Positions 34,921 to 46,891 of a stretch of DNA of 64,000 bases are shown piece after piece. The translations under genes were made by a program, and so were the position numbers. The notes under the pieces are model-generated. The model saw nothing but the letters and a program-made list of their open reading frames with translations. It searched no databases and had not been told where the DNA came from. The stretch is from Lindgomyces ingoldianus (lineage: Eukaryota; Ascomycota; Dothideomycetes; Pleosporales; Lindgomycetaceae). The stretch is from contig NW_022985180.1 of NCBI RefSeq assembly GCF_010093535.1, positions 573,943 through 637,942 on the forward strand, in the 5' to 3' direction. Within the stretch, counting starts at the first letter, position 1. Each line of letters begins with the position of its first letter.

Positions 34921-35864
34921 AGGCGTGTGTTTAGTAAAGTAGCTTTGAGAGAGCTTAAAGGTGTCTAAAAAGTCTCTTACTATTAGTGTAGTAAAGGTAA
35001 TTTAAGATATTATGAAAAGTAATTTAGTAGTTAGTAGAAGTTAATTAAGACTAATAGTTTTTAATTTAGTTAGCTATTTAATTTATGCTTTTAATTAAGC
35101 TACTTAGTTTTTTAAAGCTATATTACTATAGTTTAACTTTAAATTTAGTAGGTTTTTAGCTTTAAGTTCTATAAAAAAGGTTTAGCTGTTAAAGTTAGTA
35201 GTTATTTAGCTTTTATAGTAGGCATCTTACTTTAGCTATAGCTAGAGCGTGTTACTAATTTTATACTAAGGTCTAAAAGTAGTTAAAAGTTAAGCATTAG
35301 TAGTTTTTAAGTTTTTACTTTAGCACACTTTTTATAACTTTTCTATAGGTAATTTTAATTGTAAAGAATAAAAAGTTTTAAACTTAAAAGCTTTAGTTAA
35401 TAAAAAGTTTTTAAAATTTTATTTATAATAACTAAATAATTTAATATAATAGTGTGTAAAAACTATAACTTAAACTAAATTAAACACTTTTTAAAGTTAA
35501 ACATAGTTAAATAAATAATTAATATAATATTATTAATAAAGCTGTTACTAGTAAAAGTAAGTTTTCTAATATAATGTAACAGCATAGGCAAGATAATAGG
35601 TCTAAATGCAGTAAAAATCTACTTAGAGGCATATAGAAGTGTGTAGGGACTTAGAACCTAGGAATTTCTATTAACACCTATAGGCCTTGTACAAAGAATA
35701 TTAGAAAACTACTAAGCTAGCTAAGAGAAAAGGTGCTACAAAATACTTAGGTAAATAGGGGTAATTGCAGGGGACAGGGTTAAGTTATAGTTAGGGCTAA
35801 TACAGGGACCCTTTAGATAGGTTCTAAGCAACCTGAGATGGAACAATTTGTAAGAATTGTTACA
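34921..35864 (-). mobile_element. Gypsy D fragment: leader plus 5' LTR, minus strand
   Basis: Leader sequence (34921-35574) followed by a minus-orientation LTR (35575-35864, TGTAACAGCATAGGC to AATTGTTACA). It matches 9655-9770 joined to 11615-12044, and so shows the empty site of the TIR-A element. It also keeps about 90 bases at 35215-35305 that the other minus copy has lost. Truncated at the left against the 3' LTR of the plus copy. Confidence 0.78.
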
Positions 35865-36316
35865 AAAGTTTAGTTTATTTTTATATAGACTAAGTAGCAT
35901 TCTAGCTTTCTGAAGAGCTGCAATACTAGTTGTATATCTTACACTATATATACCTCTACTTCTGTCCATTAGACTGTTTGACCTAGCGCCTATACCGCTG
36001 TCTAAGGGTAAACCACGATTCAGCCTTCTTCCCTCCTCCCTACCCGGAGTCACGCCAAGGACTGTACACCTAAGGAAGTCTCCCCCTTTTTCCCTGTACC
36101 TAACCTAGGCTCGTGTGCTCAGAGCATCCCTAAACAGGACCCTCCCGAACAAGGATTGTAACAGTAAGCAACTTGCCTGTGGTGTACATTAACTCTGCTA
36201 GAGGTACTGATCGCCACTAAGACTCTGCATGAATTTGCCCGCAACAGCACGCTTAAGGCCAGTGATGACTTAAGAGCAGTAGAACAATGTTTAGGACCTT
36301 ATATAGAGGCCTCCTA
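35865..36316. other. Unmutated island with LTR-like end and a TIR-C remnant
   Basis: From about 35930 the base composition returns to normal (CCTCCCTACCCGGAGTCACG and nearby). The stretch to about 36162 ends GGATTGTAACA and looks like a piece of an LTR or promoter (TATATATACC at about 35946), but no partner copy is present. At 36163-36190 a degraded TIR-C end (GTAAGCAACTTGCCTG, TGTACATTA) follows. 36190-36316 is ordinary single-copy-like DNA flanking the MITE. Short frames here show no family features. Confidence 0.4.
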
Positions 36317-36359
36317 ATGTACTTTATAGGCAAGTTGCTTACACACCTAAGTTGCTTAC

Positions 36360-36560
36360 TGTAAGGCCGGATGTCCCAGAACGGGCCAGTATGGCCTCAC
36401 CTGACCTGTTTGGAGGTCGTATGACCTGTGCTTCGTATATAAGCATAAATCCTAACAAGCAAAGCTTAGCAGCAATTTATCTCTCTTACAATACACTCTT
36501 ATCTTTCTTTAAAAGCTTGCTCTTAGTGCTATCTATGCTACCTACTATTCTATCTTTACA
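36360..36560 (+). repeat. Gypsy B 5' LTR
   Basis: A 201-base LTR, TGTAAGGCCGGATG to TATCTTTACA. The left (outer) half is unmutated (CCCAGAACGGGCC, GGTCGTATGACC); the right (inner) half is RIPped (CATAAAT, CAAAG, GCAATTTAT, where the other LTR has CATGAAT, CGAAG, GCGATTTGT). The switch is near 36445. The site near 36528-36540 (TATGCTACCTACT) is the paralogous empty site of the hAT MITE at 51023. Confidence 0.93.
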
Positions 36561-38694
36561 TTTAAATTGCTCTATAAGCTAGCATACTGCTTAAAAGCAA
36601 CATTCCTACATAATAGTGTTAAAGTAAAATGCTAGAGAAGAATTAGATGCAACTAGCGCTTAAAGACTACTTAAAAAGCTAGCTAAGACTACTACTTTTA
36701 GTAATACTTAACTAGGGTTAACACTAACACAGGGAGAAATAGAGTAAAAGATAAGTAAAAAAAATAATAAAATTTTTTATAAATTAAGCTTATTAAGCTA
36801 TCTAGAAGGCGTTTAGGGCCTAGAAGAGGTTAGAAGGGCTAGTGCAGGACTAAGCAACGCACAGTCTACCCCCGCAAATTAGGCTTTAACAGAAGCCTGC
36901 GCCTAGCTGCAAGAGCAGCAGGAAGTGTAAGAACTAGCTAAGATAATAAAAATCTATTATTAATTTAAAGTAAGTAATATAGACATGCTTAACAAGTTAC
37001 TAACTAAGGCATTAAACATTATTATACTAAAACTTACTTAAGACTAAGTAAACCTACTGCGTCCTAAACTACTACACTAATATAAAAAAAAATAAGGCAG
37101 ACTACAACTAGTAGTGTAAGGATAATAAAGACTATTTTTAAAAAAGTCTATTAAGCTTTGCTTAAAAATTATAGAAAATCTTTTTTAGCCTATAATACAT
37201 TAATAAGACACTATAATTACTATAGAAAACACACTACACTTATTTAAAGCTTATTAACTTATTATAGTTACTAACATAGCAAGATCTTAAAAATAAGATG
37301 CTTAATACATTAAGTACTTTAGCAGAATAAAAAAGAGTAGCTTATAACACTATAAAAAACTATAAATAATAACTTAATTAGTTTCTAACTAAACTTCTAG
37401 CCTACCTTAGGCTATTATAGACTAAAGTTAACAAAAAGAGCCTAGATAAGATAATAGCAGACTTTAGTAGCACACTATCTAACAAGATTAAGCATAATCT
37501 AATGTATATTCTATAAAGTAAGCAAGAGACGCTAGCTTAGGTAAAAGAGCAGAGTAACATATTCTACTGCTGCCTGCAGAAGGGAAAAGAGCTAAAGTTA
37601 AAAAAAAGAAAATATAAAAGTGTTCTACTTTACCTCTAGCTAATAAAGACCTAAAGAAGCTTAAAAAAATAAAAAAAGCCTTTAAGCTAAAAAAAAGCTA
37701 CAAAAAAGTAGAAATTTATTAAAATAAAAGTTACTTACTAGAATTATAAGCAGCTAGGTTATATTTCCCTAGATTATCCTATAAAGGATAAAAATAAGAA
37801 TAAGTTTAATAAAAATAAGCAAAAAAAAAAGTAAAGCTAAAAAAACTAAGCTTTTTCCTTCTAGCCTATATTACTTTAAAAAGTAATAAAAAAAAGCTTA
37901 GAAACCTTTAAAACTTATTATACTTAAAAAAGTTAACTTTATTATTAGTAATAGTAAGCATAAGGTTATTAGAAGACTTTTAAGCTGTAGTAGATAAAAA
38001 AGCTTAATTAAATATCCTATCTACTATAATAGCTAAAGAGCAGAATCTTAAGATTAAGCCCCTACTAGGTGTCTTTCTAAAGGCACCTAATAGATTAGAC
38101 TTTACTGTCTATAGCTTTATAGTTATAAATATAAAAATTATAAACTTCTAAAAAAAAGTCTAGACTTATAAAGTGCTATTTATAGTAATAAACTTAAAAA
38201 AACTCTTAATATATTTAAGTTTACTTTAGATTAATTAGTTTAATTTAAAGCTAAACTTTTATATAAAACATTTGTTATTTAGGGGCGTAAAGAACTATAG
38301 TGTGCTAAAGTATGCTAAAGTAGCCTTAGAAGACACAGCAGAGTTTAAGCAAACTATATAAAGTCCTAATATAAATGTCTATGTCTACAGCGTGCTATCT
38401 AATAACACTAAAAATTCTTTAGGACCTATAAAGCTCAAGTTAAAACTAAAGTATAAAAAATATGCAGACATAGTTAAGTCTAATAAGATATTAAAAGTAC
38501 TACTACATAGCCTACAAAATCTAGCTATTAAGCTAGAGGAAGAGACAAAGCCTTCTTACTAACTACTATATAACTTATTAGAGTATAAGTTATAGCATTT
38601 TTATAAATATATTAATAATTATCTATAAAAAGAGTAGATTTAGAGGTTTAAGTTTTCTATAAAAGCTTTAATTTTATTTATAAAGAAAAAAAAT

Positions 38695-38748
38695 AAAGGG
38701 TTAAGGCTTTATGTAAATTATAAAGGGTTAAGGCTTTATGTAAATTAT
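38695..38748 (+). repeat. 27-bp perfect tandem duplication in the gypsy B RT
   Basis: Two identical 27-base copies starting AAAGGGTTAAGGCTTTATG (38695-38721, 38722-38748), in frame, duplicating the GLRLYVNYK block of the reverse transcriptase. The copies are identical within a heavily RIPped region, so the duplication is younger than the mutation. Confidence 0.93.
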
Positions 38749-40639
38749 AAAGGCCTAAACTAAATTATAATAAAAAATTATTACTTACTACTACTTATCT
38801 TAGAATCTTTTAAAAGACTTAGAAAGGCAAAGTAGTATATAAAGCTAGATATCTATAATGCATACTATATGTTACATATTTGTAAGGGAGATAAGTAGAA
38901 GACAGCATTTTAAACTTAATATAGTTATTTTAAGTACTAAGTTATACCTTTTAGTTTTACTAATGCTTCTATAGCTTTCTAGGCTTATATTAACTAGGCC
39001 CTAGTAGGGTTTGTTAATGTAACATGTATTATGTACCTTAATAATATTCTAGTTTATTCTAACACAAAAAAGAAACAAGTTGTTTACATTAAAAAAGTGC
39101 TATAAAAATTACATAAAGTAAAGCTTTTTTTAAAACTTAGTAAGTATAAATTTTACACATAAAAGACTAAGTACTTAGAGTACATAGTTTACCTAAAAAA
39201 AGTTAAAGTTAACTCTTTAAAAATTAAGATAATTTAGAAGTAGCTAATGCTAAAGACTGTTTAGGATATTTATGTTTTTATAGAGTTTATAAACTACTAT
39301 AAGTAGTTTATTGCTAACTTTTTCTTAATTACTCTACCCTTTACTAAGCTAACCTAGAAGGGCCTAGACGCAGCAAAAAGTAGTTAAAAGTAAAAGTAGA
39401 AAAAAAGTTAGAAGCTTAATATTAGTCTTAAAAGTAAAGCAGCCTTTTAAAGGCTTTAAAACTTATTTCTTAAAGTTTCTATATTAGCTTATTTTAATGC
39501 TAATAAAAAAACTAAGGTAAAAGTTAATACTTTAAGAGGTGTAATTTATAGCATTTTAAGCTAATTAGTTTTAAATAAGACTAAAAAAGCTTAATAAAAG
39601 CTAATTAGCTTTTTCTTAAGAAAGATAAGTAAAGCTAAGTATAATTATAATACTTATAATAAAAAGTTACTTACTATTAATAAAAGTTTAGCACATTAGT
39701 AACATTACCTTTAAAGTCTACTATTTAAACTTTTTATAAACTATAATAATCTTTACTAGTTTATAGAAACTAAAACCTTAAACTACTAGTAAGTCTAAGC
39801 CTATAAAAAGATAATAGAATATAATTTTATTATTACGCACTGTCTAGAGAAGCTAAACTTAGTAGATAGACTCTTAAGAAGACCTAACTACATTAAGAAG
39901 TTATAATAGCCTTCCTAGAAAAAAAAATGTAGTGTATATAATAAACATGTGTAACCTTTTAAATTAATAAAATTATAATAAGGAATTAATAGTTATAGCT
40001 ATTACATATTCTTAAAATTCTTTAGGCTTAGCTAGAGACTACTTTAAAAGAGAACAAGGGCTAAAACAGCTAGATTCTAAAAAAGCTATAGGTAAAGAAC
40101 TAAAAAAGAATAATAATAAAGACCTTATATTAGGTATTAGAGAAGACTATAACAAAATAGACTTATTAAACACTAAAAGTAAAACAAAAGATAAAAAAAC
40201 TTTAATAAAAACACTTATCTTTAAAATAAGCTAAAACAACATGCTATAGCTAATATAAAAAAAACTCTAATAACAGACTAAGAGAAAGCAAAAGTGTTCT
40301 AAAAGTGCTATAACAGCTTATTAGCAGGCTACTTTAGTGTAAAAAAGACGCTTAAAAAGATTATATGTTAATATAATTAAAAAGGGCTTAGAAAAGATAT
40401 AAAGGCATACTATAATAACTACTTAAGGTGTAGATAATTAGTAGCTCTACAACACTACTTATATAGGCTTCTTTACCCTTTGCTACTGCCTAATAGGCTT
40501 TAGCAGGATGTTATAATAGATTTTATAACGCAGCTGCCCTCTTATAAATACTTAGGGTTAGTATACAATGCAATTCTTATAATAGTAGACTGTCTTACTA
40601 AGATAGCCTACTATGTGCTAGCTAAAGCTAATTAGGAGG

Positions 40640-40958
40640 TGTCACGATTGTGCACGAGTAAGGTTATAGAGCTTCACGGAGGTCTAGTTTAATTACTATG
40701 TGAGGTATCATAGTAGGTACAAGACGTTGTGTAAGGAACAGAAAAGTTTAGAAAAAAAATTAGTAATTAAATACTTAGCTTAGAAGTCTAAGCGCTTTAA
40801 GTATAAATTAAGCCTGTTCTAGGTTTAGTTAGTGTTAAAGTAGTTTATACTTAAGTTTATGTCTATGTTATGTTGTGTTTATGTTAGACATGCACTAATA
40901 ATACTCTAGTACACGTCTAATATAGTTATGTCTAGGATCTAGAGAGGATACTGTAACA
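40640..40958 (-). repeat. Gypsy A LTR (left, 3' LTR)
   Basis: A 319-base LTR, TGTCACGATTGTG to GATACTGTAACA. The outer half keeps CACGATTGTGCACGAG and TTCACGGAGG; the inner half is mutated (GACATGCAC, GTACACGTC, AGAGAGGATACTGTAACA). Confidence 0.93.
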
Positions 40959-43900
40959 GTACCCCCCTCTTATTAGGAAGGGAATCCTTTACATTAGTAG
41001 TTCTAGCATTAGGTTGTCTTTATTAGAGTATAAGTTTAGTTTAGATAAGTATTAAGTGTAGAATTAGGTTACTATAGAGTTCTTTTATAAAGCTTTTGCA
41101 AGTTTCTATAATAGTTTGTTATATCTAGTCTATTTTATAAAGTATTTATAGATATGTTTTTTTATTAAACTAGATTTATTTAACATTTTTTATAACATAT
41201 TCTAGTTTATTATTTATAATAACAAGTTTAGGTAGCAAGTTTAGCTGTTTAGGTAGATAGTTAGATTTAGAGGCTACTTAGCGCAGTAATAATATATAAA
41301 ACATAGAGTGTATCTTTATGCTGTTAGGTAGAATTAATTAGTAAGTGTGTAATAAGACTATATAAGCTACTGTAAAGAGGCTAAAGTTCTTTTAATTAAG
41401 TTTCTTTAATTATTAGTTTATTTAGATATTTCTAGTGTCTAGCTAGACCTTCTTACTAGCTGCATACGCAGGGGCAGAAGTTTAGAATTAGTTTGTGTAC
41501 TTTTATTAAAAAGCTTAAGCCTATGTAAGCTTTTTATAAACATATTTAGATATGTTTTAGATCTTATTAATAAGTTTATTTATATCTATTACTTATATAA
41601 ATTAATAAGTTAGTTAGGGGGTATTTAAAAGTAGTTTAAATTTTATTTAAAAGTAGTATCTATAGTTTGCTAAAAACAGGGATACTTATGTTAATTTAGA
41701 TATTATGTTATTAGCTTTAAACTATGCTATAGCTAACTATTTTACCTAGTTATCTTACTAGTAGTTTATATACACTTATAAGACTTATTTTATTACAGTG
41801 TTTATGTTCTTAGTCTAGCTGTTAGTCTCTAGGTAAAAAGCTATAGATAAATAAAAGATAATTTAGAGCTATTTACAGAGTTTGTCCTAAAAGGCTAAGA
41901 CAAACTGCGTACCTCTGTCTAATATAATTATGTTAGGCAGGCTATAGTAAACCTATACATATTAGTAGAATAACTAGGCTATATTAGGGGCAGTTATAAA
42001 AGAACATAGTATTAAGTGTTAATACTTAGTTAAGTAATTAATAACTACTATAATATTTATATACTTTTTAGATAGAAGTAGGTTTATAATAAAATTAATT
42101 AATATATCTTTCTAAGCTTATTTAAAGATTAGGAGTAGTTTAAGCAGGCTATTATACTTTTCTTAAAAGGCCTTTACTTTACAGCAAGTATAGCAACATA
42201 ATATGTATTAGCGTACAGTATAGAACATGTAGGGCTAGTAGTACTCTCTCTATAGTAGGTTAAGAGTCTTTTCTCTGCCTAGGTGTCCTTTAACAGGCAA
42301 GTTATGTATAATTTAGAGTAGTTTAATTCTTAGTTTATTAAAATTAAAGATTATAAGTTAGTTATAGTAATATAGCTTACTATTTTAGTTTTTATAGTTA
42401 GCTAGTGTTACCTTCTTTAACTAACTAGCGCTATTTTAGAGTAAGTTTAAGGTTTTCTAAATAAATTTATTATTTAGATACTTATTAGTAATAATTTAAT
42501 TAATTATTTAATTTAATTTATTTAAGTTAAGGTCTAAAAATAGCTTAAGTTAAAGTAGAGTTTAGTGTTAAGCCTTTTACACTTCTTTTTAAGTAAGAAT
42601 GTTTTAAGATTACTTTATAAAAGCATTTAGTTTCTCTTTATTTTAACTAAAATAATAAGTAATTTTAAAATTAAAATAGAACAAGTATTTAAACTAACAG
42701 GCTTATTAGTAGCTAAGTTGTTTTATAGTTGCAAAGTACTATAAGTTCTTATAGTTAGATAAGACCTGTATTAGATGCGCTGCACTTTTTAGTTTAGGTT
42801 ACTATTATTTAAAGTAGTGTACTATAGCAAGTAATTTTTTATTATAGATTTTATAATTACCTTCTATAGGACTTATTCTTTTTAAGAAGTATATAATAGG
42901 CCTAATAGTCCTGTCTAGCTTAGTCTAGAAAAAAACTCTTGCTACTACATAGTCTAAGGCATTAGCTTCTACAAGTATTAGTAGTTTAAAGTTAAAGTAG
43001 TAAAGTATTAAGGCTTTAGTAAAGGCTTTTTTTAGCTAGTTAAAAGACTATTAGTAATTTAAGTTAAAGTTAAATTAAATTTTTTTTTTAGTAAGTGTAA
43101 TTATAAGGCTTACTTACTATAAAAAGTTATTAATAAATTATTAGTAAAAGTTAGTAAATTTTATAAAGGCTTAAACATTTTTTATGTCTTTTAGGTATTA
43201 CTAATCTAGCATAGTCTAAACTTTAATAGGGTTTATTTAAATGCTATTTATAGAGATTACATATCTTAAATATATAACCTTTAATTAGTAGAACTTGCAT
43301 TTGTCTATGTTAAGTTACAGACCTGCTTCTTCTATAGCTTTTAGCACTAAGTGTACATGCTATTTATGCTCTAAAAGGCTATTACTATAGATTAGAATAT
43401 TATTAATATACATAGTGCAGAACATGTCTAGGTAGGGTTAAAGCAAGTTGTTTATAAAATATTAAAAAGTACTAAGCATGTTAGCTAAGCTAAAGGGCAT
43501 TACTAGGTACTTAAATAGTCTATATTAGGTCTAAAACACTATTAGCTACTTATTACTTTTTACTATCCTTAGCTTATTAAAGGTAGTAATAATATCTAAC
43601 TTTATAAAATACTTTACTTTACTTAGTTAGCTTAGAGTTTTCTATAAAAAAAGAATTAAGTATTAGTTTTTAATAGTAATAGCATTTAGTCTTTAGTAGT
43701 TAATATAGAATTAAAGCTTACCTCTAAGTTTCTTTATAAATAGTATAAGTAACACTACTAGTAAGAAGCTAGCTTAAATAAACTCTTTTTCTAAGTTTTT
43801 ATTAAAGTATTTTTAGAGCACTTTTAATTTGTTTAGTAACATCTTATATAGTAGCCTATAACTAGGTTGTTTACTAGGCTTAAGAGTTATTTAGTAATTA

Positions 43901-45984
43901 TATAAACATTATATTAAAAGCTTATTAAACTTATCTTAGAAAAAGACATGTAATAAGTTATAGTAGTCTTAAGAGACTATTATTTTTAAGTTAGTACATT
44001 TTTAAGAAGCTAAAGCTTAGTCTATATTAGAAATTATAACTGCGTAGATTTTATAATCTAGTTATTAAGCTAGAGTTATAAATAGAGCAGGTTCTATGTA
44101 GCAGATGTCTATTTACTGTTTAAGTCCTAGTTTATGTCTAAATTAGGTAAGTAAAGATTTTATAAAGGCTTTCTTTTTATTAAGTTTAAGTAGTTATTAA
44201 ATTATTTTATGTAGCTTATTTTAGTAAAAAGCCTAGCTTATTAGCCTTACTTAAGTAGTTCTTCTCTAGGTTATTAGAAAGTAAGTCTAAAAACCTTCTA
44301 TATTAAGTACTACTTAGGTGTTGTTTAGGTGTAAGCGTAAGCATATATCTTAGCATTAAAAAGAGTTAAAGTTTAAAACTTACTTTTAGTAATTAAAAGC
44401 AACCTTATACTAATACAGCTATAGTTATTCTAGATTTAGGTTATAACATTTTATGTTTATTACATAGAGCTTAATCTACTCTTTATAGTGTTAGTAAGTA
44501 ATTATAATAGTTATAGTATAAAAAATAAAACTTTTTTTAAGTTATTTTTTATTAAATCTAGTTAGGTAAATTATTTAAGTAAGCAGTGTTAATTAAAGAT
44601 TTAGTTTACACGCTAGTTCTTTATTAATGTAACCTATGCTGTTTACTTTTAAGTTAATAAAAGCTTATATTAAAGCTTATATAGTTTTTTATTATAAATA
44701 TATAGAAATATTAACTTAGTACTTTTAGTTATTAGTAGAGGACTTAGCTTATAAGTTAGTAGAGATCTAGTGTTAAATTAGTCCTAAAGGGCAACTTAGC
44801 CCTAGAACAAGCCTTTTTGTAGGCTTCTACTGCTATAGCTGCAGCTATGTTAAAAGTAGTAAGAGAGATTAGAGCTTAAATACAAGTTAAAGCTTTTATA
44901 AAAATAAAAATAAAATAGTAAAAATCTTTAATAAGTACTAGCTGCGCTACTTATGTAAACTTAAAAAAAAAAATAAAGTAGTTTTAAAAAATATAACTAT
45001 GCTTACTATACTTAAAGTATTAACTTTTTTTCTTATAATTTTTACACTTTCTAGAACTAACTAAAGCATAATTTAAATTAATTTTTATTATATTAAGGTT
45101 TTTATTTGTAACTATGCTAGTTTAGAGGTGTATTAGGGCTTGTATAGGGAGGAACCTTATGTTATTATTATAAGTAGTAATTAGGTTTACATATGTGTTA
45201 AAGTTATTTAGAAGGGGTTCTTTTACTATAGCGCGTTATAGTTTAGTTAAGAGGGAGTTATATAAGGCTATAATTAGACCTATCTTATTTAGGCCTATAT
45301 TAAATGCAAGTTAGCAGAACTTAGTAAAGTGTAAAGTAAAGCTTTTTTTTTTATTATTATAAAGTGTTTAGGTAACTTAAGGCTGTTAACTTTTTATTTA
45401 AGTTTTTATAAGTTACTTATAAAAACACTATAAATTAATCTAAGTTAATAATATTTTTATTTATTAGTAAGTTAATTAAGGCTGTTATATTATAGTTAAG
45501 TTAAAAGTAAGCATATAGTAACTAAAAGTGTTTAAAAAGAAATTAGTTTATGTTTCTTTTAAGTTTATATTAAAGCTTATGTAAAAAGAAAGGTAAGTTT
45601 TTCTATTTTTTATTAAATAGTAAAGGATTAGAGAGTTAGTTAGATTTTATTACTAAGTTAAAAAAGTTATAGGTTATAGGTAGTGTTAAGTAAAAGAAAG
45701 TTAAGCTATCTTTAGACTTTTAAGTAAGCTTTACAGCTAGTAAGTTCTTAGTTTCTACTACTATAATAAAAGTTAAGGCAGAAATAGACTACTTAATAAT
45801 ATAAAGCTGTTTTTTAAAGTCCTTTTAAAAAGCTTTAAAGTTTACAACATAGTAGCTTTTTTATAAAGTAAGCGCTTTTTAAAAGGCTTTTTAGCTTACT
45901 TTAATAGCTTAAAGTTATATAAGTACTAAGCTTATTAAATTAGATTTAAAGGCTATTCTTAGCTAAAGTTTTAATATAACATAA

Positions 45985-46302
45985 TGTTATAATTATGCAC
46001 AAGTAAGGTTATAGAGCTTTATAGAGGTCTAGTTTAATTACTATGTAAAGTATTATAGTAAGTATAAGACATTATATAAGAAATAAAAAAGTTTAAAAGG
46101 AAATTAGTAATTAAATACTTAGCTTAAAAGTCTAAGCGCTTTAAGTATAAATTAAGCTTATTCTAGGTTTAGTTAGTGTTAAGGTAGTTTATGCTTAAGT
46201 TTATGTCTGTGTTATGTTGTGTTTATGTTAGACGTGCACTAATAATACTCTAGTACGCGTCTAATACAGTTATGTCTAGGATCTAGGGAGGATACCGTGA
46301 CA
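45985..46302 (-). repeat. Gypsy A LTR (right, 5' LTR)
   Basis: A 318-base LTR, TGTTATAATTATG to GATACCGTGACA. The damage pattern is reciprocal to the left LTR: here the left (inner) half is mutated (TTATAATTATGCACAAG, TTTATAGAGG) and the right (outer) half keeps GACGTGCAC, GTACGCGTC and GATACCGTGACA. Confidence 0.93.
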
Positions 46303-46595
46303 GGAGGCTTTAAACCTAGTAAAAGTTTAGTTACAAAAAGTTATTTACTTTTATAAAGTTTTAAAGAACATTATTTTTAATTAAGAGCTAATAATAAACT
46401 TAAAGTACTAAAATAGTTTTTATTACTATTTTAGCACATAAAAGATTCTCTTGTTAGCCTACTATCCTAAGACTAATAAGTAGACTAAAAAATAAAACTA
46501 AACTTTAGAATAGTACTTTAGATGTTACTATTGCCTAGAATAAGATAATTAAGTAATGTAGTTACTAATAGCAAAGTTTATGTATAATAATAGTG

Positions 46596-46891
46596 TGTAA
46601 GGACGGAGCTCTGTACCACTACGCCAATACAACCAAAAAGGTGCGAATAATCAACCAACGTTAATTATTGCGTACAGAATAGTATATATACCCGTCGTAC
46701 GTAAGCACCATCTCAGCCTTACACGTAAGCGCCATCCTGGCCTTACATAGTGTACATATAACTACAGAAGTTACTCCTTTCTAAGCATACTACAGAGCAA
46801 ACCTAAGAGGGCCAGATTAGCCTAGAGAACCCCTAGGTTAGGGGGAATCGCACATAGTAAACAGAGTTGCTGCGAAAGCACTTGCTCTACA
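46596..46891. repeat. Probable solo LTR, little mutated
   Basis: About 296 bases of ordinary composition inside the RIPped gypsy B integrase, starting TGTAAGGACGGAGC and ending CTTGCTCTACA (TG...CA ends as in LTRs), with a TATATATACC box near 46685. It interrupts the integrase right after the YNNS block. The flanks TAGTG and GTTAG are not a clear 5-bp duplication, so exact ends are uncertain and it could be one LTR of a longer element continuing right. Confidence 0.5.

Larger units (their letters stand above)
40640..46302 (-). mobile_element. Gypsy A chromovirus, full length, inserted in gypsy B integrase
   Basis: A 5663-base element on the minus strand with LTRs 40640-40958 and 45985-46302 and a perfect 5-bp target duplication GGAGG (40635-40639, 46303-46307). 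The inner end of the left LTR abuts GTACCCCCCTCTTATTAGG, the complement of the polypurine tract. The minus strand repeats the gene order of the copy at 141-2583, with chromodomain region, integrase and RNase H towards higher coordinates, then RT and gag. Removing the element rejoins the gypsy B integrase frame (IVDCLTKIAYYVLAKAN, then ALNLVKV). Stops throughout; inactive. Confidence 0.92.

Noticed and set aside
35736..36053. 105-codon minus-strand frame across the D LTR end and the adjacent island
   Set aside because: It spans a transposon boundary and its sequence has no recognisable domain.
36352..36582. 76-codon plus-strand frame
   Set aside because: It coincides with the 5' LTR of gypsy B; a chance frame in an LTR.
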